Shown here in pieces: positions 24,738-33,952 of a stretch of 64,000 nt of DNA. The notes below the pieces were generated by a model. That model saw nothing but the letters and a program-made list of their open reading frames with translations. It was not told the DNA's origin and ran no database searches. Where the stretch lies: the NCBI RefSeq assembly GCF_002356555.2, contig NZ_AP017372.2:434001-498000 (forward strand), given 5' to 3'. Within the stretch, counting starts at the first letter, position 1, and each line of letters begins with the position of its first letter. This DNA comes from Halorhodospira halochloris. GTDB lineage: Bacteria > Pseudomonadota > Gammaproteobacteria > Nitrococcales > Halorhodospiraceae. A program made the position numbers and the translations under genes.

Positions 24738-25257
24738 GCAGCAAGTCGCCATCCCGTCCAATCGCCACGCCGCAGTGCTCACCTTGGGCAGACTCTGGCA
24801 AATAGCCTTCGGTGCGGAGACTGACGATCAACTTGACGAGATAATTTTCAAAAAAGCGATCGAGCGAGTCTAGGTCGGTCATGATATGGCGGCTCTTATA
24901 GACGAATCGCCCTTCGTCTTGTAATTGTTGGCGCGCTTCGGCATACCAAAGACTTTGCCGAAAATCGTCCGCGCAGCGAACTAGGTCGGCCAGCTTTGCG
25001 TACTTCTGACTGCCCGGAAAGTCGCCGTCAATAGAGATAGGACGGGCCCGCAGATCCCAGTCACCGGGGACAAGGAACCCCTTATGACGATAATGCAACC
25101 GCGAATCGCGGCGGCCTATCTCGAATAGCTGGGAGCGATAGCAGACGCGGTCAACGCATGCGGGGGTTATCCACAGCAGATGGTTGCCATCTGCAGCCCT
25201 CTGGAAGCGGCGCTTGGTGGTCAGGATTATATCTAGCCACAATGGCGGTGCTCGCAT
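24550..25257 (-). pseudogene. ParB/RepB-like nuclease-domain protein, 3'-truncated
   Basis: 235 aa as an open frame. GVAIGRDGDLLLTERGRHRFFVAHLLGL resembles the ParB-like / sulfiredoxin-fold motif (dG...GrHRl.ia..lg), with SLDRFFENYLV and DFPGSQKYAKLADLV upstream. The expected C-terminal part is missing: after GLRRPRTA the translation is low-complexity and lies opposite the sulfotransferase-like gene. Follows the TPR gene at 25300 on the same strand. Function unknown; probably a broken accessory gene. Confidence 0.45.
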
Positions 25258-25299
25258 TAAAAAATTTATCCCCTGCTAGTCACGGATCTTGTCTTTCGC

Positions 25300-25833
25300 T
25301 CAGTCCCTCAAGCGTTCGACGATGTGCTCGAGTGAACCATCCCCACGCAGCCCATCGCGGACTCCTTGAGGGTCCATGTCGAGGGCTTTGCGCAAGTATT
25401 TCTCGGCGAGAGTCTGCTCGCCTTGCTCGTAATAGACCCGCGCAAGGTCGCAGTAGCCCTCTATTTGATCGGGGTTAAGGCGCACCGCCTCGTGGAAGGC
25501 GTCCGCTGCTTGGGCTAGTTCCCCTTTGCTGCGATAGGCATAGCCTAAGGCGTTGTAACCGTTAAAAACCTTGGGGTAGAGGGCGACAGCATCCTGGAGC
25601 AGGGCGATTTGCGCATCAGGATCCTTACAGCTGTAACTAGCGATGACGCGCTGCATCGCTTTTTGCAGAGAATGCACCTCGCTGCGCCACTGCTCTTTAA
25701 AGTGCTCGAAGTCGTCGCGCAATGCCCGAAGCTTGGTGTACTCATAGATCGTAATGACGAGCACGATTACCCCGAACAGTGCCACTACGACGCTCAGTGT
25801 GGTTATCAGAAATGCTGGATTTAAGGGTTCCAT
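25300..25833 (-). CDS. TPR-repeat protein with N-terminal membrane anchor
   Basis: 177 aa. An N-terminal transmembrane helix (ITTLSVVVALFGVIVLVITIY) is followed by a short coiled coil and about three tetratricopeptide repeats (VFNGYNALGYAYRSKGELAQAADAFHEAVRLNP; EGYCDLARVYYEQGEQTLAEKYLRKALDMDP). It probably faces the cytoplasm as a scaffold. No specific function can be assigned. It lies 42 nt upstream of the ParB-like frame. Confidence 0.75.
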   Translation of the reverse strand: MEPLNPAFLITTLSVVVALFGVIVLVITIYEYTKLRALRDDFEHFKEQWRSEVHSLQKAMQRVIASYSCKDPDAQIALLQDAVALYPKVFNGYNALGYAYRSKGELAQAADAFHEAVRLNPDQIEGYCDLARVYYEQGEQTLAEKYLRKALDMDPQGVRDGLRGDGSLEHIVERLRD

Positions 25834-26279
25834 CGCTTAGTTAGTGCCGCTAGTTGCCGCTAGAAATTGCTAGGGATGAACATGGTGGAGTCGATGGGGG
25901 AGGAAAACCATTATCAAACTATTAAAAATTAAGGTTTGAATGGCTGCGTAATTCCTTACATGCCCCGATTTTACCAATACGACTCTACATTGGATCTAGA
26001 GTTGCCGCAATGGCCGGATCAGCAACCCAGCTGGTGCTGGGGAACCGAGCCCCGGTGCAGGTGCTCAAGGCATGGCAGAAGGAGCGCCCGGACCTACCCA
26101 CTAGATCTCGCTGTTGAGCGCTTCCCCATAGCCAGGACTGCCACTGGCGCGGTATCCTTAGCGTTAGTACACTCGCTGGCTGAGGTTCGGTAGCGCACGT
26201 TACAACAACTAAGCTGCTCGTTGATCGGAGCGCCTCTTCTTTTTGGGACAATGCCATTAATTGGGCTCATAGGTGGAAT
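25834..26279. other. 446-bp stretch with a possible transposase scrap
   Basis: No intact gene. On the plus strand around 26030-26100 a frame reads APVQVLKAWQKERPDLP, which resembles the C-terminal end of IS481-type transposases, but only about 25 codons are left. The rest shows nothing recognisable. Confidence 0.3.
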
Positions 26280-26389
26280 GTGGCACAAGGTTCAACAGAA
26301 TTAACCGCGCTTTCACGACTGTTCTCATCTACAGTATTCCGCGAAATGGCCAGTTCCGGCCGCTCCCCTACCTTTGCGCGACTACTACC
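26280..26389 (+). pseudogene. 5' part of an sce7726-type gene, split by IS605-type copy B
   Basis: GTG start at 26280 with AGGTGG upstream. It reads about 36 codons including LTALSRLFSSTVFREM and SSGRSPTFARLL, then meets the IS left end. The remainder of the gene lies at 27996-28232. Family assignment rests mainly on that 3' part. Confidence 0.55.
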
Positions 26390-26429
26390 AAAACGCGCCG
26401 CAGTGCTCCGCCTATAGCCGCGCAGCGGC

Positions 26430-26690
26430 TTAGGGGGTGGTGAAGCGGCGCATGGCGCGCAGCGCCATTACTCTGGGGCTTCCTGTTGTTCGATGTACTG
26501 CTTCAAGACCGACAGCGGCGCACCACCGACAGTAATTGGTCGTCGCCCGAGCGATTGCCTCTAAGCGGGAGAGCATCGGCTGGGTGATGCACGGGCGTCG
26601 ATACTTGGTAACCACAACCAAGTGGTATTGAAGTCGGAAGGTGCAGTGATATAGCTGCTTTAGTGGTTGCGATTCCATAACAACCAAGCA
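26430..26690 (-). pseudogene. tnpA: TnpA (Y1 transposase) with internal deletion, copy B
   Basis: The N-terminal strand (QLYHCTFRLQYHLVVVTKYRRP) is present, but about 220 bp containing the HUH motif and catalytic Tyr are missing between the codons for ARATT and the C-terminus, with a frame change. It cannot be catalytic. Transposition would need a TnpA from elsewhere. Confidence 0.85.
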
Positions 26691-26700
26691 TACTGGGAAG

Positions 26701-27975
26701 ATGATCCAACGCAAAGCCACCTATCGACTTTACCCAACAGCTGAGCAGCTTGCCGCCTTGGAGCATCAGCGGTGGGTTCACTGCCTGCTGTGGAACGAGG
26801 CGCTCGCCGAGCGGCGCTGGGCTTGGAGCGAGCGGCAGGAGTCGTTGGGGTTCTCGGCACAGTGCAAGCGGCTGACCGAGTGGCGTAGCCAATCGAAACT
26901 TCTGAGTGGGATCAATGCCCAGTCTGAGCAGGTCACCCTCAAACGGTTGGATCTGGCGTTTCAGCACTTCTTTCGCCGGGTGAAGCAGGGCGAGACGCCG
27001 GGCTTCCCCCGCTTCAAGCCCCTGCACCGGTTCAAGGGCTGGGGGTACAAGACCCACGGCGACGGCTGGCGGCTGTTGACCAACGAGCAGATGCAGCACG
27101 GCACCCTGCGTCTCTCCGGCGTTGGTGCGGTTGCCGTTCGGGGCAGACCCCGCACCCCTGGCACACCCAAGACCTGCGAGATCATCAAACGCGGTGATCG
27201 CTGGTATGCCAGCATTACGCTGAACTGCGAGCCGGTGCGAGAGTGTGGCGAGAGGATGGGCGGGCTCGACTGGGGCTTGGAGACCTTCGCCACTGTGGCG
27301 ACCGCGCAAGGTGCCGAGACCATCGATAACCCCCGCCACCTTGCCGGCACCTTGGATGCCATCCGTGGCGTACAGCGCGAGATCTCCCGCAAGGAGGAGG
27401 CGGCCAAGAAGGCGTCGGGTAGGAGTCGGGGCTTCCCCATCTCCAACCGGTTGCGCAAGGCGTACGATGAGTTGCGCCGGCTGCACCGTAAGGTGGCCAA
27501 TCAGCGCCACGATTTTCTCCATCAGGTCTCTGCCCGACTGATCAAAGAGTTCAGCGCTTTGGGCCTTGAGGCGCTGAGCATTCGGAACATGACCGCCAAA
27601 GGCGGTCAGCATAAGAGGGGCTTGAACCGCGGTATTCTTGATGCCGCTGGCGGGGCCTTCCATCAATTGCTCAAGCTCAAAGCGGAAGAAGCTGGTGCTT
27701 GGGCGGTGGAGGCCCCGACGCGGCAGATCAAGCCCTCACAGACCTGTCACGCCTGCGGGCAGCAGGAGAAGAAACCGCTCGGCCAGCGCTGGCACAGCTG
27801 CCCTTGCGGCGCGTCCTGTTCACGGGACGAGAACGCCGCTCGGGTGCTGTTGGCTTGGCTGGAGCGGAGTTTATCCGGTCGGGAACCGGCCGATGCGTGG
27901 AGGGAGGTCAGACCGGGTCATCCTCTGGATGAATCGGCACTCCCGTCGAAGCGCGAAACTCACGCCATAGCGTAA
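26701..27975 (+). CDS. tnpB: TnpB RNA-guided nuclease (IS605 OrfB)
   Basis: 424 aa, full length. N-terminal MIQRKATYRLYPTAEQLAALEH is the HTH_OrfB opening. The RuvC-like site has Asp in GGLDWGLETFA, Glu in LGLEALSI and Asp in CSRDENAARVLLAW, with a zinc finger CHACG...CPCG between them. All catalytic residues are present. By family knowledge TnpB uses an RNA transcribed from the right end of the element to cut DNA beside a TAM. Starts 10 nt from the divergent tnpA remnant. Confidence 0.92.
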   Translation: MIQRKATYRLYPTAEQLAALEHQRWVHCLLWNEALAERRWAWSERQESLGFSAQCKRLTEWRSQSKLLSGINAQSEQVTLKRLDLAFQHFFRRVKQGETPGFPRFKPLHRFKGWGYKTHGDGWRLLTNEQMQHGTLRLSGVGAVAVRGRPRTPGTPKTCEIIKRGDRWYASITLNCEPVRECGERMGGLDWGLETFATVATAQGAETIDNPRHLAGTLDAIRGVQREISRKEEAAKKASGRSRGFPISNRLRKAYDELRRLHRKVANQRHDFLHQVSARLIKEFSALGLEALSIRNMTAKGGQHKRGLNRGILDAAGGAFHQLLKLKAEEAGAWAVEAPTRQIKPSQTCHACGQQEKKPLGQRWHSCPCGASCSRDENAARVLLAWLERSLSGREPADAWREVRPGHPLDESALPSKRETHAIA

Positions 27976-28015
27976 GCTTGGTGGGAGTAGTTCATGAGAT
28001 TAAGTCTGAGAGGGA
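27850..28015 (+). ncRNA. predicted TnpB guide RNA (omega/reRNA) region
   Basis: In IS200/IS605 elements the guide RNA overlaps the 3' end of tnpB and the right end, with the guide being the adjoining flank. Here the right end is at about 27995, so the guide would begin GAGATTAAGTCTGAG. This is placed by family knowledge; no transcript can be seen from sequence. Confidence 0.4.
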
Positions 28016-28232
28016 CTCGCTGGATAGGTTGGTACATCAAGTCGAAAACTATAAGAGAGTGTTCGCGTCCGTTAATATCGTTGCGAGCCCGAGCCACGCC
28101 GAGCGAATTTTAGAGCGGGTGCCTGACGATGTCGGGGTTATCTGTCTCTCGTCGCGCTTCCAGCTGAGTACTAAACGCACGGCGGTTACTAAGCCAGAGC
28201 AGGTTTGCCCACAGACAGTTAGCAACCGATAA
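27996..28232 (+). pseudogene. 3' part of an sce7726-type gene
   Basis: About 78 codons: EIKSERDSLDRLVHQVENYKRVF and IVASPSHAERILERVPDDVGVI match the sce7726 family, which has an EIKS-type nuclease-like motif. The middle portion (typically with an RxDIA motif) is missing on both sides of the IS, so some DNA was lost. The gene is broken. Confidence 0.6.
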
Positions 28233-28286
28233 CTGTGGCCGCTTTGGTTGGTTGACACGAATCTAATATGCCAAACTTTATGTGAT

Positions 28287-28544
28287 ATGAAGAACATAAC
28301 CATTGCCCTGGACGAGGAGACTGCGCAGTGGGTACGCATCGAGGCTGCAAAGCGCGGCACCAGCGTCTCACGCCTGGTGGGCGAGTTTTTGCACGAGCGT
28401 AGGCAGCGGGAAACGGCTTACCAGCGCGCCGCACAACGCTACCTTGAACGCAGCCCAACCCCACTAAAGTCTGCTGGTGAACGCTACCCCAACCGCGAAG
28501 CGCTCCATGGTCGGCTGCCGTTGCCTGCTAAGGGGAACCTCTAA
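28287..28544 (+). CDS. ribbon-helix-helix antitoxin (orphan)
   Basis: About 85 aa from the ATG at 28287. MKNITIALDEETAQWVRIEAAKRGTSVSRLVGEFL is an RHH fold, and the tail SAGERYPNREALHGR is typical of VapB-like antitoxins paired with PIN toxins. No toxin follows: the last codons Gly-Asn-Leu and the TAA stop come from repeat copy 3. Insertion of that element probably removed or displaced the toxin. Confidence 0.75.
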   Translation: MKNITIALDEETAQWVRIEAAKRGTSVSRLVGEFLHERRQRETAYQRAAQRYLERSPTPLKSAGERYPNREALHGRLPLPAKGNL

Positions 28545-28681
28545 ACTTCGCCGGCGCCACCATCTGCCCCGGTGTGGAGGTCTTGGCGCCAGGGATGGCG
28601 CCATGAAGCCTCCAGGGATGGATTCACGGCGTCCTCCACACCGGGGCGGATGGTGGCGCCGGCGAAGTTTTTGGAGGCCAC
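28535..28681 (+). repeat. covarying-arm palindromic repeat, copy 3
   Basis: GCCGGCGCCACC-type arms. Flanked by near-perfect 7-bp direct repeats CTAAGGG and CTAAGTG (28528-28534, 28682-28688). Its terminus CCTCTAA provides the stop of the upstream antitoxin gene. Confidence 0.9.
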
Positions 28682-28702
28682 CTAAGTGCTAGGTTATGAC
28701 AC

Positions 28703-28729
28703 AAAAAAGCCCGCTTGGCGCGGGCTTTA
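28703..28729 (-). terminator. rho-independent terminator of tRNA-Ala
   Basis: Read on the minus strand, AAAGCCCGC, a short loop, then GCGGGCTT followed by a T run. It lies about 30 nt after the tRNA-Ala gene. Confidence 0.85.
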
Positions 28730-28758
28730 GGATAGGGCGAAGCACCTTGTCTCACGTT

Positions 28759-28834
28759 TGGTGGAGCCGAGGGGATTCGAACCCCTGACCTCGACAATGC
28801 GAATGTCGCGCTCTCCCAACTGAGCTACGGCCCC
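28759..28834 (-). tRNA. tRNA-Ala (anticodon CGC)
   Basis: 76 nt with encoded CCA. The minus strand begins GGGGCCGTAGCTCAG and ends CGGCTCCACCA. The anticodon loop reads TTCGCAT, anticodon CGC. The acceptor stem has G3 opposite U70, the alanine identity pair. T arm GGTTCGAATCC is standard. Confidence 0.97.
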
Positions 28835-28930
28835 TTTAGGGTCTGCACATTAGCATGAATTTAGCGCTTCTCCAAGAGGTCCAAGCGGGTAGTTTTATAG
28901 ATTCCAAGCTAGCAGATTTTGAAGAAAATA

Positions 28931-29072
28931 TTGCCTAAAACCACTCTCAGAGCCACTTAACACTCTTCCGCTATGGAGGTCTTGGCGCCATGGATGGCGC
29001 CATGAAGCCTCCAGGGATGGATTTACGGCGTCCTACATAGCGGAAGTGTTAAGTGGCTCGAGGGGTTTACCG
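28931..29072 (+). repeat. covarying-arm palindromic repeat, copy 4
   Basis: Core as in other copies but arms AGAGCCACTTAACACT...CCGC and complement, with no similarity to the GGCGCCACC arms. Ends have lost the clear CCTCTAAAA termini. Lies between tRNA-Ala and argF. Confidence 0.85.
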
Positions 29073-29105
29073 AAGCAAAGCTTCTCGTTGCCACGGCTTA
29101 AAGCC

Positions 29106-30008
29106 TCACTGACCCGCGAAAAGCCACTCAAGCAAAGCCTTCTGGGCATGAAGCCGATTTTCGGCCTCATCCCAGACCACACTTTGGCCGCCTTCCAGCA
29201 CCGAAGTGCTGACCTCCTCCTCACGATGCGCGGGTAGGCAATGCATAAAGATCGCCTCTTGCGCAGCGACGGCCATTACCGAGTCGTTAACGCAGAAATC
29301 GGCGAAGGCCCGTTCGCGCTGCGCCTGTTCTTCTTCTTGACCCATGCTCGCCCAGACGTCGGTGGTGACCAGGTCGGCGGCCGCCGCGGCATCACGAGGA
29401 TCGTCGTGTAGACTAACCCAATTGCCGCCCAATTCGAGTGTCCGGGCGCTAGGCCGGTAGCCTTCCGGGGCGGCGATACGCAGCTCAAAACCGAGCATGC
29501 CGGCGGCCTCAATCCAGCTAGTACACATGTTATTGGCATCGCCGACCCAGGCTACCCGCCGGCCTGCGATAGGCCCGCGATGTTCAATAAAGGTCTGCAT
29601 ATCGGCGAGCAGCTGACAGGGGTGGGATTGATCGGAGAGGCCATTGATGACCGGGACGCTGCAGTGCTCGGCGAACTGCTCGATACGCTCGTGGCCGAAG
29701 GTGCGGATCATGACAGCATCGGTCATCCGCGCCAGGACCCTAGCGGTATCGGCTATCGGTTCGCCGCGCCCGAGCTGACTATGCTCAGGGGCGAGGAATA
29801 TGGCGTGACCACCGAGCTGAGCCATGCCGCTTTCAAAGGATACCCGGGTGCGGGTTGAGGCCTTCTCGAAGATCATCCCCAGGACTCGACCGAGCAGGGG
29901 CTGATGTAGTTCGCCGCGCTGGTGGATGGCCTTTAGTTCGCCAGCCCGACGCAGGAGATGGTGAATCTCGTCGCTAGTACAATCACTTAGGGTGAGGAAG
30001 TGGCGCAT
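29106..30008 (-). CDS. argF: ornithine carbamoyltransferase
   Basis: 300 aa from ATG 30008 with GGAGGG 7 nt upstream. It condenses carbamoyl phosphate and ornithine to citrulline in arginine synthesis. Motifs: STRTR (carbamoyl-phosphate site), HPCQ, and HCLPAHR near the C-terminus. Second gene of argD-argF, 31 nt after argD. argG lies further along at 33953, so several arginine genes are close but not one operon. Confidence 0.97.
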   Translation of the reverse strand: MRHFLTLSDCTSDEIHHLLRRAGELKAIHQRGELHQPLLGRVLGMIFEKASTRTRVSFESGMAQLGGHAIFLAPEHSQLGRGEPIADTARVLARMTDAVMIRTFGHERIEQFAEHCSVPVINGLSDQSHPCQLLADMQTFIEHRGPIAGRRVAWVGDANNMCTSWIEAAGMLGFELRIAAPEGYRPSARTLELGGNWVSLHDDPRDAAAAADLVTTDVWASMGQEEEQAQRERAFADFCVNDSVMAVAAQEAIFMHCLPAHREEEVSTSVLEGGQSVVWDEAENRLHAQKALLEWLFAGQ

Positions 30009-30039
30009 TATACGCCCTCCATCGTTAAGGTGGGAGGGA

Positions 30040-31215
30040 TTACGCCGAGTATTCGGCGAGGTGCTCGCCAATCAGGTCGGCGACACCGTCGGCGAGATGC
30101 TGTAAATCAGCATCGTTGATATTTAGTGGCGGCAGGAGCCTGACTACTGAGCCCGCCGTGACGTTTATCAGCAGGCCCTTATCCAGGGCTCGCAGGGGCA
30201 GTTGCGTAGCCTCTTGGTTTAGCTCAATGCCGATCATCAACCCCTGGCCGCGGATCTCTTTTACTCCATCAGTGCCGGCCAAGCGCTCCTGCAAGTGGTG
30301 CATTAGGGCGTTGCCGGCGCTTGCGGCATGGGCGACGAGATGCTCTTGCTCCAGGGTGTCGATAACCGTTAAGGCGGCGCGCGCTGCCATTGGGTTGCCA
30401 CCGAAGGTGGTGCCATGGCTGCCCGGGCCGAGGCACGCCGAAGACTTGGAATCGGCCAAACAGGCCCCGATCGGGAGGCCATTGCCGAGCGCCTTGGCCA
30501 AGGTGATGACATCAGGGCGGATACCGCTGTGCTGAAAGGCAAACATCTGCCCGGTGCGCCCCATGCCCGTCTGCACCTCGTCAATCATGAGCAGCCAGCC
30601 GCGCTCATCGCAGATTTGGCGCAGCCGCCGGAGGTAGTCGGCTGGCGGGAGTTTAACCCCCCCTTCGCCTTGCAGCGGTTCAATCAGCACGGCGCTGATG
30701 CGCTCGTCGTCAAGGTTGGCGATCGCCTCGGCATCGGCGTAGGGGACCCGCTGAAATCCCTCGGGCAGCGGGGCAAAGCCCTGTTGCGCTTGGGGGTTGC
30801 CGGTGGCCGCCAAGGCCCCGAGGGTGCGGCCGTGGAAGGCCCCCTCGGTTACTACTATCTGTGGCTCAGTGATGCCGCGCTGCTGAGCGTGGCTGCGGGC
30901 TAGCTTGATGGCCGCCTCATTGGCCTCGGCGCCGGAATTGCAAAAGAATGCCGCATCCAGCCCGCTGAGCTGGCAGAGCCGTTCGGCAAGGCGCTCCTGG
31001 AGCGGTATGCGATAGAGGTTGGAGGTGTGCACCAGGGTGCGCGCCTGTTCGGCTATTGCAGCAGCCACCCCCGGATGGCTGTGGCCGAGGACACAGACCG
31101 CTATCCCGGCTATGCCATCAAGGTAGGCCCGGCCGTGATCGTCATATAGCCAACTGCCATCGCCATGGGTAAAGGCGACGGGTAGACGTTTGTATGTGGG
31201 GATAAGGGCTTGCAT
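30040..31215 (-). CDS. argD: acetylornithine aminotransferase
   Basis: 391 aa from ATG 31215 (GAGG 5 nt upstream), preferred over an in-frame TTG at 31233. Class III PLP aminotransferase: [32 protein letters not shown], and the Schiff-base lysine in [14 protein letters not shown]. Converts N-acetylglutamate semialdehyde to N-acetylornithine. Operon with argF. Confidence 0.96.
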   Translation of the reverse strand: MQALIPTYKRLPVAFTHGDGSWLYDDHGRAYLDGIAGIAVCVLGHSHPGVAAAIAEQARTLVHTSNLYRIPLQERLAERLCQLSGLDAAFFCNSGAEANEAAIKLARSHAQQRGITEPQIVVTEGAFHGRTLGALAATGNPQAQQGFAPLPEGFQRVPYADAEAIANLDDERISAVLIEPLQGEGGVKLPPADYLRRLRQICDERGWLLMIDEVQTGMGRTGQMFAFQHSGIRPDVITLAKALGNGLPIGACLADSKSSACLGPGSHGTTFGGNPMAARAALTVIDTLEQEHLVAHAASAGNALMHHLQERLAGTDGVKEIRGQGLMIGIELNQEATQLPLRALDKGLLINVTAGSVVRLLPPLNINDADLQHLADGVADLIGEHLAEYSA

Positions 31216-31343
31216 TATCCTCGCTTGCGCCAAGGGGTAATTCTCAGAAGATGGATAAGCTACCGGTCTTGTTTTGGCTGTGCAAGTTTTTTGCTAACCT
31301 TGCAGGGCCAGTATCGGCTGCGTAGTATGCCTGCACCGTTTAG

Positions 31344-31491
31344 GTAACCTCTAAAACTTCGCCGGCGCCACCATCCGCCCCGGTGTGGAGGACGCCGTGA
31401 ATCAATCCCTGGAGGCTTCATGGCGCCATCCCTGGCGCCAAGAGCTCCACACCGGGGCGGATGGTGGCGCTGGCGAAGTTTTTAGAGGCAC
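31344..31491 (-). repeat. covarying-arm palindromic repeat, copy 5
   Basis: GCCGGCGCCACC-type arms, core on the minus strand. Flanking heptamers CGTTTAG and CCTTTAG match in six of seven positions. A further TTTAGAGGTGTCCCC follows, perhaps a scrap of another terminus. It lies between divergent argD and rnt. Confidence 0.9.
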
Positions 31492-31576
31492 CCTTTAGAG
31501 GTGTCCCCGGGGGAGGAGTCGTATCTCTTCCGCTTACTCCCGTGTTTACAGATTCATTCTCTTGATTACAGAACAG

Positions 31577-32404
31577 ATGGCCGACACTCAGATCCAACAG
31601 CAAGATCAGCAGGCGGATGAGACTCCCCCGAATGATCAGAATGTACACAATGGCAAGGCGCACCAGGCTGAAACAGCCGCGCCGAGCTCAGGTGCCAATG
31701 GTGAAAAGGATGCAAAGGGAGCAGAGCAAGACGGGCCGCTGATCCGTACCCGCTTTCGCGGCTTTTTGCCGGTGGTCGTAGATGTCGAGACCGGCGGCTT
31801 GCAAGCGGAGACCGACGCCCTGCTACAGATCGCTGCGGTGATCTTGCGCTATGATCAGGATAGTGCGCAGCTCTATCCAGCCGAGACGCACACCTGCCAT
31901 GTTGAGCCGTTTGAGGGCTCGCGGATCGACCCGAAAGCCCTGGAGCTAAACGGTATTGTGCCCGACCACCCGTTGCGTATGGCCCTATCGGAATTGGAGG
32001 CACTGCGCAAGATTTTTAACCCGGTGCGCCAAGAACTGCGTAATACTGGCTGTAATCGGGCCGTGTTGGTTGGCCACAACTCCTTCTTCGATCTTGCCTT
32101 TCTCAACGCCGCGGTGGAGCGCACCGATTTTAAGCGCAATCCCTTCCACCCCTTCTCCAGCTTTGACACCGCCACCCTTGGTGGTCTCGCCTTCGCCCAG
32201 ACGGTGCTGGCCAAGGCGACTCGCGCGGCCGGCCTAGAGTGGGATAAGCGCGAGGCGCATTCAGCCATCTATGATGCCGAGAAGACCGCCGAACTCTTCT
32301 GTGCCATTGTCAATCGGTGGGACGAGGCGGTGGGGCGGCCGTCGAGTTTTGTGCCGCGGCATAGATCGGGTGGTAAGAATAAAAGCGGTAAGAATAAGAA
32401 ATAG
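31577..32404 (+). CDS. rnt: ribonuclease T
   Basis: About 275 aa from ATG 31577 (TTG at 31562 is possible). DEDDh exonuclease: [10 protein letters not shown] (Asp, Glu), [12 protein letters not shown] (Asp), and [14 protein letters not shown] (His, Asp). It trims tRNA 3' ends. An extra N-terminal ~55-residue Gln/Asp-rich extension and a Lys/Asn/Gly-rich tail lie outside the usual ~215-aa core; such acidic/low-complexity extensions are common in halophiles. Confidence 0.93.
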   Translation: MADTQIQQQDQQADETPPNDQNVHNGKAHQAETAAPSSGANGEKDAKGAEQDGPLIRTRFRGFLPVVVDVETGGLQAETDALLQIAAVILRYDQDSAQLYPAETHTCHVEPFEGSRIDPKALELNGIVPDHPLRMALSELEALRKIFNPVRQELRNTGCNRAVLVGHNSFFDLAFLNAAVERTDFKRNPFHPFSSFDTATLGGLAFAQTVLAKATRAAGLEWDKREAHSAIYDAEKTAELFCAIVNRWDEAVGRPSSFVPRHRSGGKNKSGKNKK

Positions 32405-32428
32405 CCCCTGGGCCTTGTGGGGCCTCAA

Positions 32429-32579
32429 AAGACTGCTGAAACCGCGCCTGAGACGATTGTTGGCCCCGGTGTGGAGGTCTTGGCGCCAAGGATGGCGCCA
32501 TGAAGCCTCCAGGGATGGATTAACGGCGTCCTCCACACCGGGGGCAACAATCGGCTCAGGCGCGGTTTTTAGCAGTCGT
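32429..32579 (+). repeat. covarying-arm palindromic repeat, copy 6
   Basis: Arms ACCGCGCCTGAG...GATTGTTGGCCCC and complement. Even the terminal sequence differs: GACTGCT(G/A)AAA replaces CCTCTAAAA on both ends, in a concerted way. Lies between convergent rnt and pyrC. Confidence 0.88.
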
Positions 32580-32632
32580 GAGAGGATCACCTTAGGAATT
32601 GACTGCCGTCGCAAAGATTAAGTGCGATCGGC

Positions 32633-33664
32633 TTAAGCTATGCTCCAAGCCACACTCTCCCCGGCCCGCAGCGGCACAATCTGCTCATCACCACCTGGGT
32701 AGGTCTCAGGGACAGGGCTAGAGCATTTCTGCAAGGTAATCGTCTCGCTGTTGACCGGTAGCCCGTAAAAGGCCGGGCCGTTGCGACTGGCAAAGGCCTC
32801 AAGGTTTTCCAGTTTGCCCGCCTGCGCAAAGGCCTCGGCGTACAAGCCGAGGGCGATCGGTGCCGAGAAACACCCGGCACAGCCACAGGCCGACTCTTTG
32901 GCCGAGCGAGGGTGGGGGGCGGAGTCGGTGCCTAAGAAGAGCCGCGGATGGCCCGAGGTGGCGGCCTCCAATAGCGCCTGGCGATCGTCCTCACGCTTGA
33001 GGATTGGCATGCAGTAAAAGTGTGGCTTGAGGCCACCGACGAGTAGGTCGTTGCGATTGTAGAGCAGGTGCTGCGGGGTGAAGGTGGCGGCTAGGTTAGT
33101 GTCGCTGCCGCAGACTAGTTTAGCCCCGGCGGCGCTGGTGACGTGCTCGAGGACGATCTTCAGATCCGGGTGGCGTTCTCGTAACGGCATGAATACCTGT
33201 TCGATGAAGGCCTGCTCGCGAGCAAAGATATCGATAGCGGCACTGGTCTGCTCACCGTGGATCAGCAGCGGTAGCCCGATCTCGCTCATCGTGTTTAGTA
33301 CACCGGTGCAGTTACGCAGATCGGTAACCCCGGCGGCGGAGTTGGTGGTGGCGCCGGCCGGGTAGAGCTTGACGGCGGCGATAATGCCGCTGGCAGCAGC
33401 CTGTTCGATCTGCTCGGCACTGGTCTGATCGGTAAGATAGAGGGTCATCAGTGGCTCGAAGCGGGATCCGGCCGGCAGGGCGGCGAGGATACGATCGCGG
33501 TAAGCGCTGGCCTGCTCGAGGGTGGTTACCGGTGGGTTGAGGTTGGGCATGACGATCGCCCGGGCGAAGTGTTGGGCGCTGTGCGCTACGACCGCGCGCA
33601 GGGTGGCGCCATCGCGCAGGTGGAGGTGCCAGTCGTCGGGGCGAGGTATGGTCAGTTGTTGCAT
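32633..33664 (-). CDS. pyrC: dihydroorotase
   Basis: 343 aa, class II (PyrC) type. RPDDWHLHLRDG holds the metal-binding HxH, AVKLYPAGATTNS the carboxylated lysine, ILEHVTSA and GTDSAPHP later ligands (His, Asp). Cyclises carbamoyl aspartate in pyrimidine synthesis. Monocistronic by position, bounded by repeat copies 6 and 7. Confidence 0.96.
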   Translation of the reverse strand: MQQLTIPRPDDWHLHLRDGATLRAVVAHSAQHFARAIVMPNLNPPVTTLEQASAYRDRILAALPAGSRFEPLMTLYLTDQTSAEQIEQAAASGIIAAVKLYPAGATTNSAAGVTDLRNCTGVLNTMSEIGLPLLIHGEQTSAAIDIFAREQAFIEQVFMPLRERHPDLKIVLEHVTSAAGAKLVCGSDTNLAATFTPQHLLYNRNDLLVGGLKPHFYCMPILKREDDRQALLEAATSGHPRLFLGTDSAPHPRSAKESACGCAGCFSAPIALGLYAEAFAQAGKLENLEAFASRNGPAFYGLPVNSETITLQKCSSPVPETYPGGDEQIVPLRAGESVAWSIA

Positions 33665-33693
33665 TTTCCTGTCTTGAGTCCTTGTGGCTTTTT

Positions 33694-33843
33694 GGGCGCC
33701 TCTAAACTACCCCTGAGCCAATTGGCTACCCCGGTGTGGAGGACGCCGTGAATCCATCCCTGGAGGCTTCATGGCGCCATCCATGGCGCCAAGACCTCCA
33801 CACCGGGGCAGTCCAATTGGCTCAGGGTAGTCTAGAGGTGCCC
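33694..33843 (-). repeat. covarying-arm palindromic repeat, copy 7
   Basis: Arms ACTACCCCTGAGCCAATTGG and complement; termini GGGCGCCTCTAAAC and GGGCACCTCTAGAC. No clear target duplication. Sits in the divergent pyrC/argG promoter region. Confidence 0.9.
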
Positions 33844-33952
33844 GCATGTCTGCTCATAGTGCAAGAGTACTTTTAGTGCTTGATGGCTGATAAACTAAAC
33901 AGTATAGCTATTTCAGTAAGTAAATGGATTACCAAAGCGGAGTCAAACCCCC

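Larger units (their letters stand above)
26390..27995 (+). mobile_element. IS200/IS605-type element, copy B (intact tnpB)
   Basis: About 1.6 kb. Left end AAAACGCGCCGC with an imperfect hairpin (AGCCGCGCAGCGGCTT), preceded by CTACC as in copy A, so CTACC is the likely insertion target and TAM. Right end GGGAGTAGTTCAT is shared with copy A, after which the flanks differ. It holds divergent tnpA (deleted) and tnpB (intact). Confidence 0.88.

Noticed and set aside
26503-27666. Long minus-strand frame opposite tnpB (also seen in copy A)
   Set aside because: It mirrors the intact TnpB gene with its catalytic motifs, and its own translation is proline/alanine-rich without a known domain.
28759-28834. 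tRNA-Ala as attachment site for an island with the integrase at 21 kb
   Set aside because: I found no second copy of the tRNA 3' end in the window and the integrase does not lie next to the tRNA, so there is no direct support.
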